Of a stretch of 64,000 nucleotides of DNA, positions 1-10,750 are shown piece by piece; positions within the stretch are counted from its first letter, which is position 1, and each line of letters opens with the position of its first letter. The stretch spans positions 34,730,082 through 34,794,081 of the forward strand of contig OY997645.1 of NCBI GenBank assembly GCA_963921795.1. The letters are read 5' to 3'. The DNA is from Nannobrachium achirus (lineage: Eukaryota > Chordata > Actinopteri > Myctophiformes > Myctophidae). The notes below the pieces were generated by a model. It was given only the letters and a program-made list of their open reading frames with translations. It was not told the origin of the DNA and searched no databases. Position numbers and translations under genes: made by a program.

Positions 1-320
1 TACCGAATGCACCACCGTGACCCATTGCCTCTCTTTATTATCTGGTGCCTGGGCAATAACCTAGTCTGGAACGAAGCAAGTTGGGAATGCGTGCCCTACC
101 ATGCTTATGACATACAGATTGTAGCCCTACCTGAGCGTGTCAGAGTACCAGCTGTACCCCGTACCCGTGTGTCTGTCTGTCTGTCTGTCTGTCCCTTTTA
201 TGCCCAGTCATGGAGTTCCGTGTCATGTAAATATGGAGTCCAGGAGTCAAGTGATGATAGGGTACTCCAGTCCACATATAGAGATTAGCGGTGCTAACCA
301 CTCCTACATCTGGCTGGCTT
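1..320. other. Non-coding flank with short (GTCT)n run
   Basis: No credible coding sequence is seen. A short (GTCT)n run lies at about 170-192. The stretch leads into the large (TATG)n microsatellite. Confidence 0.5.
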
Positions 321-667
321 TGTCTGTATGTATGTATGTATGTATGTATGTATGTATGTATGTATGTATGTATGTATGTTATGTATGTATGTATGTATGT
401 ATGTATGTATGTATGTACGTACGTACGTATGTATGTACGTACAGTATGTACGTAGGTATGTATGTATGTATGTATGTACAGTATGTATGTATGTATGTAT
501 GTATGTATGTATGTATGTATGTATGTATGTACGTACAGTAGTATGTATGTATGTACTTATGTACAGTATGTATGTATGTATGTATGTATGTATGTATGTA
601 TGTATGTATGTATGTATGTATGTACGTACAGTATGTACGTATGTATGTATGTATGTGTGTATGTATG
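321..667. repeat. (TATG)n microsatellite, left part
   Basis: This is a long run of TATG units with scattered TACG and TACAGTATG variants. All ORFs across it are translations of the repeat. The same microsatellite resumes at 5486, directly after the second LTR of the 668-5485 element, so one array was split by that insertion. Confidence 0.95.
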
Positions 668-2009
668 TGTAAGGCTGGCCCAACCTACATTAACAGCCAG
701 TATCAAAACTGGTACCTTTGTCAACACTTCAAGGGAATTACTGAGTTGTGCTAATAAATAATTAAGGTTACACCTCTTTGTCAAAGTGTAGTATTTATGT
801 ATTACCACTAGCACACCCAAATAATCATAGAACTTTCCGACAACGCCACCTCTATTAAAGAGGAAAAGGTTCAGTAGTAATGAACACCTTTTATAAGGAC
901 ACACAGATTCGTATAGGGATACCAGAGCAATATAACCCTTGGAGAGAGTGGACCAGGACATCAACTTGGAAAGGTATAACAAACTTTATTTCTAAAATAC
1001 AAGGGCTTCTATTCCGCCAATAAAAACAGAGTCCAAAAATAAAAGAAAGGAAAACCCTATCGGTCCTACGGCGCCACTACGCTAAAACCTAAAAGAGACA
1101 CTACCAACAATAAAACATCAACTCAACCCGGGTATAATTCCCCCCCCTCTATCATAACCACCGCACAATTAAAGTGCGGGTGCAATATTCGCTGTTAGCA
1201 ATTAAGGCGCGTTATATAATAATACTAATATTGCAATTAATGGGATTCAGTTAGGACGTATGGTAAATATCTAGGTAATAACAGGAATAGACGAAGGCAG
1301 GTATAATAATAATAATAATAATAAGCAGAGTGAGTGAAAGGTGCAGAGGGACACAGCAACTCTTCGGTAACGTCTACTTCTTAGGCCCACGCATAACCAG
1401 GCGGCTGCCAGTGCGGGTATTTCGCACGACACCACTGTCACCACTGCGACCCCCTCTCGTCAGCTCGGATAGAGCGGCTCGTCTCGGCTCGTCTGGATCA
1501 GGATAGATGGTCCGCGGGAACACTACTGGTTCTGCTGGGCCACCGTGTTGTCTGGATCACTGCGTCGCACTGTGGAGCTCACTCGTTTTCATCATCAATG
1601 TTTCTTAGTTAGGGCTTACTGCTCATGCCCTCCTGTTAGCAGTCAGTAACAGTCCCTCATTACACCGGTTGCCTCTGCCGGTTCACCTGCCTCTGCCCTC
1701 TCATACACACGTCCGTCTCTGTCCTCGTTCAGAGACAGAATGACTCTGGCTCTCCTTTTAAAGGCCGCCTCTCACTCTGCCAGCCGCCCACATTGGCTGA
1801 GCTACTGGGCCTAGTTACCCTATCAGTTCTCAGTTCAGGACACACATGCACAGTAGGAGGAGTTGGTTCAGGGGGGAAACAGCATTAACAACATATCACA
1901 AAAGTCCAACAATGTATTCAAAAGTAGAAAGACAGAAAGAATACATGGAAATAGTTAGTAATAAAGAAAAACAAAAAATAATAATACCGCTTCCTTTCAC
2001 CCCCTTACA
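668..2009 (-). repeat. 3' LTR of the gag-only element
   Basis: This LTR is 1,342 bp with TG...CA ends. It is nearly identical to 4133-5485 but lacks the 3-bp and 8-bp insertions seen there. On the minus strand an AATAAA lies near 977-990. The (TAA)n-rich stretch near 1306-1322 is shared by both LTRs. Confidence 0.93.
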
Positions 2010-2085
2010 CTCTCCCCCTCTTAATCGTTGCCAGTCCCTGCAACTATCCTACAGGAAAGAGAAAAAAACCAACACGGCTCATACA

Positions 2086-4044
2086 TTAACTCAGTGCGCA
2101 CTGCTGGTCGCTGGGAGCTACACATGCCTTTAAAACATTACCGTGTACTATTCGATCCCGCCAAGAAGTCAACTTCCTACCTGCTCTCGGCTCGTACATA
2201 CGCTTGCGCTGTCTGGGGTCTAAAGTCTTGATCACCTTGGCCTTCTCCATGTAGCGCATGCAACACTCCACCATGTGCTTCATGTCCTCGTCTTCCTTCC
2301 TCAAGACCTCCTGGAGCTCATCAATCTTCTTTGCCATATTGCCGTCCACTTTGGGTTCCAAGTCGTCAATAACCTCCCTCTTCTTCTGCTTGTCAGAGTG
2401 GGCCTCATGGAGCTCCTCCAAACCCTCCTCTGGCCTTCTCTTCAATGGGGATGAATCCTCCGTCTGGCGGCCTGGCTCCTGCAGAGCCCGCTGGGGCTCC
2501 TCCACTTGGGCTCTCCTCTCTCTCCGGGACCTCTCAATCTGAGACTCCTTGCCTGCACCCTCCCGCTGCAGGGCAGACAGCTCCTCAGCCATGTGGCGGA
2601 TTTGGACATTGCACTGCTCACGCACACTCTCCACCTCTTTCCTGGTGTGGACAGCAGCATCCTGGATCAGCTGCTTAATGGTCTCCTTGGCCTTCTCCAA
2701 CTCATCACACCTTTGCTTCTCCCTCAGAAGGGCCTGCTCCTTCTGTAACGTTGCCTCTTCGGTGAGCTGAGCGCTGTCGTGGACCTTAGCCAGGGCCTCG
2801 TAGCGCTCCTCCTCCAGGGCGGCGCACCTCCCCTGGAGCTCACACACATTTCCCACCCACACTGCCTCTGTCTCCTGAGCCGCTGCTACCAACCTGGCTT
2901 CTAACTGACTCAAGGCTGACTGAAGCTGTTGTAGTCTCCAGTCCGAGGCCTCCTTCAGATCCTGAGCCTCCGCTGCGTCTTCCTCCCATCCCTGCATCTG
3001 ATCCTGTACAGTCTGTAGCCGCTCGGTCATCTCCTCCACTTTGGCTGTGGCAGTCCTCAGCTCCGTCTTGGCCTGCCTGAGCTGGTCACGTAGCTCCTCC
3101 ATCTCCGTGCTCTGCTCCGTCACCATCTTGAGGAACTGCTGCTTGTCTCTACATAACCTCGCTATATGGCCTGACCGCTTACATTGTCGACATATCGGCC
3201 TCCCCTCTCCATCCCATTCGTTTCTCTGCGGTGGCCCATAACGGCGTGCCGGTGGCACGTAGGATGGCTGCGGTGGCGCGTGGGATGGCTGCGGTGGCGG
3301 CGGTGTGGGACGTACAGCTGGAGCGGCGGCTTGCATGAGCGGTCGGATTTCGTTCATCAATTCCTTCGTAAACCCTTTCATCTGTGTTTTGACGTCCTCC
3401 ATTATTTCTCGCTTCAGTTCGTCTCTCCAAGCAGAGGTCTGTGGTGGCACAGGGACAGTTACTGGGTTAATAGCATGACAAGCAATTTCAGTAGCTGGCG
3501 TACCTCCATGTTCCATGTCCAGGGTCAAGGCCTCCTGTCGTAATGCGGCGAAGTCTTCATCGGGGTGACGTCGAGCATATATGCGCAGGGCTTGGCCAAG
3601 TGGGCCCTCAGCTAACCCCATGAGAAACTGATCTCGGAGAACGGCCTCGGAGGGGGCTGTAGTGGCATCGTATCGTCGCAACCCACAGAACAGTTCTCTA
3701 AGTCTTAAAATAAAGGCATCAACACTTTCCCCCGGGCGCTGTGTACAACTATAAAACTGCGAGCGTACCTTCGAGACAGGAATTGTTTCCTTATACACAC
3801 CGTCTAAATATGTAAAGAGTTTTTCTACAGTGTCTCGCTCTCCGTCATCCAACACATTAACCTGTCGCCTAGCTTCGTCCGTTAGAGTTTGTCGCAAAAT
3901 AGCAACTTTCTTAGCCTCGTTAACATTTTGTGTGCTCAATAGCCCTTTAATCTGCACTTTCCATTCCCTATATTTAGTTTCACCTTCTGTACCTCCGAAC
4001 GTGGGCAGCCATGGGGCACCCGGATATACCGGCATCATCATCAT
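2086..4044 (-). CDS. Gag-like protein fused to host-like coiled coil (SCLT1-like and HOOK-like parts)
   Basis: This 652-aa ORF fills most of the element interior. The start lies in a run of four ATG codons. Residues 1-250 look like a retrotransposon Gag capsid region: a W-containing helix near residue 28, then QRPGESVDAFILRLREL, then FLMGLAEGPLG. A Pro/Gln-rich linker follows, then a zinc knuckle of CX2CX4HX4C form (CRQCKRSGHIARLC, about residues 284-297) typical of nucleocapsid RNA binding. From about 300 to the end the protein is almost all charged heptad-rich coiled coil, which is unusual for Gag. Residues about 413-516 (KEQALLREKQ, EQCNVQI, AEELSALQ) resemble the centriolar protein SCLT1. 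Residues about 540-607 (LEELHEAH, IDDLEP, ELQEVLRK, EKAKVIKTLDP) closely resemble the C-terminal coiled coil of HOOK dynein adaptors. The two host matches are from memory; HOOK is the stronger. Pol is absent. Capture of host cDNA by the element is inferred. Confidence 0.8.
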   Translation of the reverse strand: MMMMPVYPGAPWLPTFGGTEGETKYREWKVQIKGLLSTQNVNEAKKVAILRQTLTDEARRQVNVLDDGERDTVEKLFTYLDGVYKETIPVSKVRSQFYSCTQRPGESVDAFILRLRELFCGLRRYDATTAPSEAVLRDQFLMGLAEGPLGQALRIYARRHPDEDFAALRQEALTLDMEHGGTPATEIACHAINPVTVPVPPQTSAWRDELKREIMEDVKTQMKGFTKELMNEIRPLMQAAAPAVRPTPPPPQPSHAPPQPSYVPPARRYGPPQRNEWDGEGRPICRQCKRSGHIARLCRDKQQFLKMVTEQSTEMEELRDQLRQAKTELRTATAKVEEMTERLQTVQDQMQGWEEDAAEAQDLKEASDWRLQQLQSALSQLEARLVAAAQETEAVWVGNVCELQGRCAALEEERYEALAKVHDSAQLTEEATLQKEQALLREKQRCDELEKAKETIKQLIQDAAVHTRKEVESVREQCNVQIRHMAEELSALQREGAGKESQIERSRRERRAQVEEPQRALQEPGRQTEDSSPLKRRPEEGLEELHEAHSDKQKKREVIDDLEPKVDGNMAKKIDELQEVLRKEDEDMKHMVECCMRYMEKAKVIKTLDPRQRKRMYEPRAGRKLTSWRDRIVHGNVLKACVAPSDQQCALS

Positions 4045-4132
4045 TATAAATTACAAGTTCAAGGTCACACACAACTGTTCAATCTCTCCTTTATATTGCT
4101 CTGTACCCGATCCTGCCGACGCACGTCAATTA

Positions 4133-5484
4133 TGTAAGGCTGGCCCAACCTACATTAACAGCCAGTATCAAAACTGGTACCTTTGTCAACACTTCAAGGG
4201 AATTACTGAGTTGTGCTAATAAATAATTAAGGTTACACCTCTTTGTCAAAGTGTAGTATTTATGTATTACCACTAGCACACCCAAATAATCATAGAACTT
4301 TCCGACAACGCCACCTCTATTAAAGAGGAAAAGGTTCAGTAGTAATGAACACCTTTTATAAGGACACACAGATTCGTATATACGGGATACCAGAGCAATA
4401 TAACCCTTGGAGAGAGTGGACCAGGACATCAACTTGGAAAGGTATAACAAACTTTATTTCTAAAATACAAGGGCTTCTATTCCGCCAATAAAAACAGAGT
4501 CCAAAAATAAAAGAAAGGAAAACCCTATCGGTCCTACGGCGCCACTACGCTAAAACCTAAAAGAGACACTACCAACAATAAAACATCAACTCAACCCGGG
4601 TATAATTCCCCCCCCTCTATCATAACCACCGCACAATTAAAGTGCGGGTGCAATATTCGCTGTTAGCAATTAAGGCGCGTTATATAATAATACTAATATT
4701 GCAATTAATGGGATTCAGTTAGGACGTATGGTAAATATCTAGGTAATAACAGGAATAGACGAAGGCAGGTATAATAATAATAATAATAATAAGCAGAGTG
4801 AGTGAAAGGTGCAGAGGGACACAGCAACTCTTCGGTAACGTCTACTTCTTAGGCCCACGCATAACCAGGCAGCCAAGTGGCTGCCAGTGCGGGTATTTCG
4901 CACGACACCACTGTCACCACTGCGACCCCCTCTCGTCAGCTCGGATAGAGCGGCTCGTCTCGGCTCGTCTGGATCAGGATAGATGGTCCGCGGGAACACT
5001 ACTGGTTCTGCTGGGCCACCGTGTTGTCTGGATCACTGCGTCGCACTGTGGAGCTCACTCGTTTTCATCATCAATGTTTCTTAGTTAGGGCTTACTGCTC
5101 ATGCCCTCCTGTTAGCAGTCAGTAACAGTCCCTCATTACACCGGTTGCCTCTGCCGGTTCACCTGCCTCTGCCCTCTCATACACACGTCCGTCTCTGTCC
5201 TCGTTCAGAGACAGAATGACTCTGGCTCTCCTTTTAAAGGCCGCCTCTCACTCTGCCAGCCACCCACATTGGCTGAGCTACTGGGCCTAGTTACCCTATC
5301 AGTTCTCAGTTCAGGACACACATGCACAGTAGGAGGAGTTGGTTCAGGGGGGAAACAGCATTAACAACATATCACAAAAGTCCAACAATGTATTCAAAAG
5401 TAGAAAGACAGAAAGAATACATGGAAATAGTTAGTAATAAAGAAAAACAAAAAATAATAATACCGCTTCCTTTCACCCCCTTAC

Positions 5485-5485
<1 letters not shown>
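4133..5485 (-). repeat. 5' LTR of the gag-only element
   Basis: This LTR is 1,353 bp, begins TGTAAG and ends CTTACA on the plus strand, and matches 668-2009 throughout. It lies upstream of the minus-strand gag ORF, so it should carry the active promoter. It has two small extra segments (near 4380 and near 4869) relative to the other LTR. Confidence 0.93.
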
Positions 5486-5515
<30 letters not shown>

Positions 5516-5640
5516 TGTACGTACGTACGTACGTACGTACGTACGTACAGTATACGTATGTACTTATGTACAGTATGTATGTATGTATGTATGTATGTAC
5601 AGTATGTACAGTATGTACAGTATATGTATGTATATGTCCG
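5486..5640. repeat. (TATG)n microsatellite, right part
   Basis: TATG and TACG units continue the array that ends at 667. ORFs here are repeat translations only. Confidence 0.9.
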
Positions 5641-6280
5641 TCCCACATCAGGCTCATTGGCCAAGCTTTGCAGGACACTTAATGAAATTAACTCATAAAA
5701 AGCATGGTTCAAGATGCGCTCATCCTACCGACTTCCTGCTTCGCACACCTAGTTTGACGTTTTAATCACAATAAGGGAGTTCTTTAGTCATTTGTTGTCA
5801 ACACAAAAATTTATGTCGACTTACCAAACTCTCAGAAGTGCAGAAACATCACTTTTTATTAGAACACACCAAAATACAATTGTTTGTTTGTGTGGCTTTT
5901 CAAGTGGGCTAATACAGTAACAGCATAGAAATTGTCAAAACATCTACTAATCTTTTACATAAAAGCTATTTCAACAGCTAATATGAATACTTAGAGACAG
6001 ATTATTATTATTTTTTAATAATGTATTGAGTTTCAGCCATGTCTTTAAACTTTTGCTAAAGGAAATTAGAGCAAACTTATTACTATTGATGATCTCAAGG
6101 GATTTGGAGGTTGGAGTAAACAAGCCTGGTGGTGATATTTAAGACAGTAAGATGGCCAGTTCTCAACATCAGAAGTTACAGCACTTTGTGAGGGTGCCAA
6201 ATCACGTTTTCAACTGGAAGATGCAGCTCAAGCCTATACTTTGTAAATGTTTGGTTTAGTGTATTGTGATTTCATGACAC
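5641..6280. other. Upstream region of the first OR gene
   Basis: No coding sequence is supported. A weak TATA-like TATTTAAG lies near 6137, upstream of the splice acceptor at 6293. It could belong to a promoter and short non-coding first exon, but this is speculative. Confidence 0.3.
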
Positions 6281-6293
6281 ATTTTCCTTGTAG
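6281..6293 (+). promoter_or_regulatory. Putative 3' splice site before OR gene 1
   Basis: A pyrimidine-rich stretch ending TTCCTTGTAG is followed 26 bases later by the OR start codon. The same arrangement occurs before OR genes 2 and 3. It fits the usual OR design of non-coding 5' exons spliced to one coding exon. Confidence 0.5.
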
Positions 6294-6319
6294 GTTTAAA
6301 GCAACACAGCTGCGCTAAT

Positions 6320-7258
6320 ATGGACAACAGATCCTTCTGGTTCAGTACTGAGCTAAGTCTGGACCCATTCTTTATTCCGCACAGAGGAAAGTATGCCATC
6401 TTTTTTCTAGGCCTTACAATTTATTTCATTGGCATTTTCTGCAACCTCACTTTGTTGGCATTAATTATCTTGCAAAGGAACCTTCACAAACCCATGTATT
6501 TCATTCTCTTTAGCCTTCCTCTCAATGATCTGATAGGCATCACTGCAATGCTTCCAAAGGTACTTTCTGACATAGTGATGGAAACAAACAAGGTTTCGTA
6601 TCCTCTCTGCGTCTTACAGGCATTCTTGCTCCATATGTATGGAGGTGGAGTTCTGTTCATTCTGGCAGCAATGGCCTTTGACCGTTATGTTGCAATCTGC
6701 ATGCCACTACGATACAGCTCTCTTATGACACCGAGAGTTGTCATTTGTATCATCTCTCTTGTTTGGGGTCTTGACTTTGTTTTGATTGTATCATTGTTCT
6801 CTTTGCAGACAAGGCTTCCCAGGTGCAAATATGCAATTATGAATGTATTCTGTGATAACCCATCTCTTCTAAAGCTCACTTGTGGTGGCAACACCACAAT
6901 CAACAATGTCATAGGTTTATTTAACACAGCTGTCATGCAACTTGTCAGCGTGACTGTCCAGGTATTTTCTTATGTGAAGATTCTTATCGCTTGCTTGGTT
7001 ACAAGGAAATCTGAGGCAAAGAGCAAAGCTGTTAACACATGTGTGGCACAGTTGGTTATATTCTTCATATTTGAAATTGTGGGGACTTTCACCATTTTAT
7101 CACACAGATTTAAAAATGTCTCTGCCGACTTGCAAAAGATAATGGGAATGCTCATATTTCTTGTGCCTCCACTGCTGAACCCAATTGTGTATGGGCTGAA
7201 CACAAGTGAAATACGAAACACTCTCATTAGAGTCTTTAAAAATGAAGTGTCGGCCTAA
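6320..7258 (+). CDS. Olfactory receptor, fish class I-like (gene 1)
   Basis: This is an intact 312-aa, single-exon, seven-helix odorant receptor, the usual OR length. A receptor of this kind sits in the cilia membrane of olfactory neurons and couples to G-olf. Visible landmarks are an N-glycosylation site at N3, the TM1 asparagine in FCNL (about 42), LHKPMY after TM1 (55-60), MAFDRYVAIC at the end of TM3 (118-127), MPLRY in loop 2, cysteines around NPSLLKLTC in loop 2 outside, KAVNTC before TM6, HRF in the TM6-TM7 loop, and PPLLNPIVYGL in TM7. The HRF loop and PP-LNPIVYG are class I (fish-type) features. Subfamily is not assigned. The start is the first ATG in frame, just after the splice acceptor. 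It resembles the genes at 11706 and 20739, so the three are probably tandem paralogues. Confidence 0.93.
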   Translation: MDNRSFWFSTELSLDPFFIPHRGKYAIFFLGLTIYFIGIFCNLTLLALIILQRNLHKPMYFILFSLPLNDLIGITAMLPKVLSDIVMETNKVSYPLCVLQAFLLHMYGGGVLFILAAMAFDRYVAICMPLRYSSLMTPRVVICIISLVWGLDFVLIVSLFSLQTRLPRCKYAIMNVFCDNPSLLKLTCGGNTTINNVIGLFNTAVMQLVSVTVQVFSYVKILIACLVTRKSEAKSKAVNTCVAQLVIFFIFEIVGTFTILSHRFKNVSADLQKIMGMLIFLVPPLLNPIVYGLNTSEIRNTLIRVFKNEVSA

Positions 7259-7945
7259 GTCATTTGTATCATTTCTAAATTAATCATGTTAAATCTTAGA
7301 GCATGTTATAGATAGCACCAAATATGTGTACTGTACCATTGTTTATTTTGGTAATGCTTTTCATGTAGAACAAAGAATCACAATGTGTTTAAAACAAAAT
7401 ATCTCAGTACCAAATGATTTATTCTTGGAAATGTAAACAGAATCACTGAGAATCTTTTGGGCTATACAGTATGTGAAAATGCAATGTGGCATTGTGTTAT
7501 TTGGCAATGAAGGGCTTTTTATTTCATTTCATTGTAATGGAAGTAATGAAGAATTCTTATCCTTCAAACAACCTCTGAAGTTTACTTTCCTGCTCTGTTG
7601 AGCTAATCTCATAATTCCAGTATACACAGCCTCTATCCAATACAATACGAAAAAAATTGAGAAGCCCGCTTACCATGGCTGGTGTGGCTTGATTTTTATG
7701 GTAAATAGGGGATTTGCTTACACTTAATAATCTGTGGTTGATTTTAAAATGTAATATTCATAGAAATTATAAATGTGTGTTGTTCATGCTTTTGTAAAAA
7801 ATTAAGCTGTATTTTCATGTTTGAGAGTATGGTTGATCACTTTATTAGCTTAGATTAAAACATTGTGATGAGAATCAGATGCTTCTATTTGCAGGTCATT
7901 GTTCATCTTTGATGAAGATAGGAAATATTGTCGCTTAAATTAAAT
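7259..7945. other. Intergenic, AT-rich
   Basis: This stretch is the 3' flank of OR gene 1. No gene or clear repeat is recognised. Confidence 0.4.
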
Positions 7946-7949
7946 GTTT

Positions 7950-8145
7950 TTATTGGGGGGCTTTTCTGCCTTTATTTTGATAGTAGGCCTACAGTGGAGA
8001 GTGGCAAGAAACTGAAGGAGAGAGACTGGAAGTGGTACACAGCAAAGGACGTCTGGATCAGAAACAGGAATCGAACACGCAATTAGGCTGTATTAGAGCC
8101 TATGTGGTATGCGCCTTAACCACAAGTTGTTCGGTTGAGTGGCCT
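7950..8145 (-). repeat. tRNA-related SINE-like repeat
   Basis: The plus strand reads GGGGGGCTTTTCTGCC, then an A/G-rich middle, then GGAATCGAACACG. That last part is the reverse complement of a pol III B box (GTTCGATTCC), as in a tRNA-derived head on the minus strand. A second diverged copy lies at about 21955-22152. This type of repeat is common in teleosts. Confidence 0.5.
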
Positions 8146-9495
8146 TCTACAAGAATTTCCAGTTACTATTACTTTGTTTGTGATACTAATCGAAATGCAT
8201 CTGGATGACCAGCTCACAAAGGCTTGCAAAATAAGCAAAACATTATTATGTCATGTTGCATGTGTGTATGTGAACATATTCAATACCTCTAATGTGAATT
8301 AACACCATAGGGTACCAATGATTGTACTGTACCTTCTTCGTAATGGCAATGTAGATGTACTATATGGTAATACAAACACAGACAGAGAGATATGGCTGAG
8401 ACGTGTTATTCTGACATTCTTTGTAATAATATTTGTAGTTATACACAATATCAACCATTTTCTTTATACACTGTATTCTTGTAAACTGTAAAATAAATAC
8501 GTTGCTTCACCAGCCTATTGGGTTCCCACATTAATGTTGTTTTTCATACCTCAGAATAGGATTGGTGTCAGGACTCTCCTGCGTCAGACTCGACGGGGCT
8601 ATTCTGTCTCGTCAAGTGCTGACGAGGACGGTGATTAACAATTCCAAGCCTACCTTTACAGGGCACGAGTCTGCTTCTGTTGGTACACCTGTCTTAATTG
8701 TTTTAAAAGTTTTTAGAGGATTCAGCAATTTATTATAAGTTGGAAGTGTTGAAAGTTGAAAAGATGATGCCAATTGTTACCATTGTACGATTGTAAATTG
8801 GAGGAGAAAAAAAAGAAAGAAAAATGAAGAAAAAAAAAACATTGACATTTTTACTGTTTATTGCCACAAATAGATAGATTCAGTGTGTTAGAAAGTGCCA
8901 AAAAAAGTTATTTTAAAGTAAACATATTAACCTAATCTGAGAAACAGGACATAAAATAAATATGATGCCGTATTCTAGATCAGTATTCGACACCATAGGC
9001 CTATCAATGCTGTACCAGCTGAGTCAGTAAGCACACACAGTAGGTCTAAATAACTGAGGGCTGGAAAAGAGAGGCTAGGAAATATAACGTAGATAGCCTA
9101 GATGCCACATGTTTCCTATCTTCATTTAACCCATCCTAACACTGGACTAGCTGCAGCAAATCATTCAGGAATCAAAAGCACATAAACAAACGTGAACAGA
9201 GTCTGCCTATAAATAATGAAAAGAGTCTTTGTTTCATGCATGTCTTCCCATTGGCAGAATTAGCATCACGCTTTCTTCCCATTGGCAGAATTAGCATCAC
9301 GCTTTACCGTTAGTGCTCAAGGGTAATGTACAGTAACATAAAGTAAACCAGGGCACTCTTTTTTACATTGGCTGAATCCACTTTGTTGTCAGGGCAGGAA
9401 TTTCATGGAGGCCATGAAGGCCTTGGCCGCCGTTTGCCCCTCAGTTTGGCCTTGTGCCCCTCAAATCAATGGCATGACCTGAGGCCACAGCTAGT
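8146..9495. other. Intergenic; short 31-bp direct duplication
   Basis: No gene is seen. The segment CTTCCCATTGGCAGAATT plus its neighbours is repeated twice in tandem with a 31-bp period at about 9244-9305. The remainder is AT-rich and unrecognised. Confidence 0.4.
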
Positions 9496-9499
9496 GGCC

Positions 9500-9724
9500 T
9501 TAAAGGAGTAGTTCACCCCCAAGATGACTTTTTTTCATGCCATGGAGACTTGAGTTCAATAATATTTTCTTAGTATTTGGGTCCCCATCTGGAATCAATG
9601 GGGGTAAAATTTACAAAAATCTAATTATTGTCTTATGAATGCGACAAAAAACAAAAAATATTATTGAACTTAAGACTCTATTCAATAGAAAAAAAGTCAT
9701 TTTGGGGGTGAACTACTCATTTAA
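9500..9724. mobile_element. MITE with TTAA target site
   Basis: A 225-bp element is flanked by TTAA on both sides (9500-9503 and 9721-9724). Inverted ends read AGGAGTAGTTCACCCCCAA on the left and, reverse-complemented, ATGAGTAGTTCACCCCCAA on the right, with similarity running about 70 bp inward. TTAA duplication fits Kolobok- or piggyBac-type transposons. It has no coding capacity. Confidence 0.75.
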
Positions 9725-10355
9725 TGCCCCAACTGACTGTACTTTCTCCTCTGTCTCTTTCTTGTCAATATGTAGACAGTAGACACTGGTGTCTCTTTCT
9801 TGTCATGTAGACAGTACACCAGTGTCTTTTGTTGATATTCTGAAATCTTAACTCCCCTGAATCCCCATCTTTAAACCAATCCAGTGACTTTGATTGGTGC
9901 AGGGCTGAGCATGGATCAGATTGTAAATAAAACCCTTAAATTTAACAAATTCTTTCAATTGACTAAAACATGTTTTATTTGATGCCATTCCTGCCCTGGC
10001 ATTTGGCCTTTGTGCCCTAAAAAATGGTGCAATGGTGCTCCGTTTGGGAGCGTGTCGCTATTTCTACAAGTCATCTTTTCGACAACCAAACCTAACCCTA
10101 ATCCTAACCTCCGTGGGGTGATTAGCAATACCTGCCGACGCTCCGTTGTCGAAATGATGTGCGTTCGAAAAAGCGAGATTTCCCCACTTCGTTTTGAACA
10201 AAATGACTCAAATCGAGAACACAGCGCGAGGAAGAAATGCCACTTGAAATTGATCAAATCAGCCTCATGGTGGCTGGCCAATCTGTGTAAAACTTTGTTT
10301 GTGCACTCCCTAGAGGCCAAAGAAAAGTTCGCCCTGGTGTATGCCCATCAATTCT
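9725..10355. other. Intergenic with decayed repeat sequence
   Basis: No gene is supported. Two copies of a 40-bp motif (TCTCTTTCTTGTC followed by GTAGACAGTA) lie at 9753-9822. From about 10190 (GAACAAAATGACTCAAATC) the sequence matches 15145-15190 and belongs to the GCGACCTACGGTCGC repeat family. Confidence 0.4.
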
Positions 10356-10750
10356 CACATGGCCCTCTTCTAGCGCCACCATGAGGCCGATTCTTGCAAA
10401 ACACATTTTTGGACATTGCTCAATTTTGCCCTAAAATCACGCAAATCGGTTCACACTTGCTCTACACACGTCATCAGCATGGATCTGTCCCATTTAGCGC
10501 CACCTTCAGGACGATTTTTTAAAACACATTTTTGGACACTGCTCCTACAGATTTTGCCCTAAAATCACGCTAATCGGTACACAGTATGTCTACACTCATC
10601 TCATCAACATAGATCTGTCCCATATAGCGCCACCATCAGGCTGATTTTTTCAAACACATTTTTGGACACTGCTCCTACACATTTTGCCCTAATATCACGC
10701 TGCGACCTGACTGTCGCTTATCTCCTGATTAGGGAGTCTTACTGGTATAT
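10356..10750 (+). repeat. GCGACCTACGGTCGC-family repeat, forward copy
   Basis: Three tandem sub-units of about 115-120 bp each carry GCGCCACCATCAGG, AAAACACATTTTTGGACA and TTTTGCCCTAAAATCACGC. The copy ends with a diverged form of the family palindrome (10699) and the hairpin CTCCTGATTAGGGAG followed by TCTTACTGG. Other copies lie at 14930, 22190, 34340 and 36957-38827. Confidence 0.7.

Larger units (their letters stand above)
668..5485 (-). mobile_element. Complete non-autonomous LTR retrotransposon, gag only
   Basis: A 4,818-bp element has two direct repeats, 668-2009 (1,342 bp) and 4133-5485 (1,353 bp). Each begins TGTAAG and ends CTTACA, so each has the TG...CA ends of an LTR. On the minus strand a polypurine tract (AAGAGGGGGAGAG, 2010-2022) lies directly before the 3' LTR. 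The flanks 664-667 and 5486-5489 both read TATG, which fits a 4-bp target duplication, although the microsatellite makes its exact length ambiguous. The LTRs differ by two small indels (3 and 8 bp) and few substitutions, so the insertion is young. The 2.1-kb interior holds one ORF, a Gag-like protein. There is no protease, reverse transcriptase or integrase, so movement would need enzymes from another element. I see no canonical TGG primer-binding site next to the 5' LTR. Confidence 0.93.

Noticed and set aside
137..982. Long ORFs on both strands across the TATG array
   Set aside because: They are translations of a four-base repeat (MYVC and YIHT units) with no protein character.
2258..3543. 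Plus-strand ORFs across the gag region
   Set aside because: They are antisense shadows of the 652-aa minus-strand frame.
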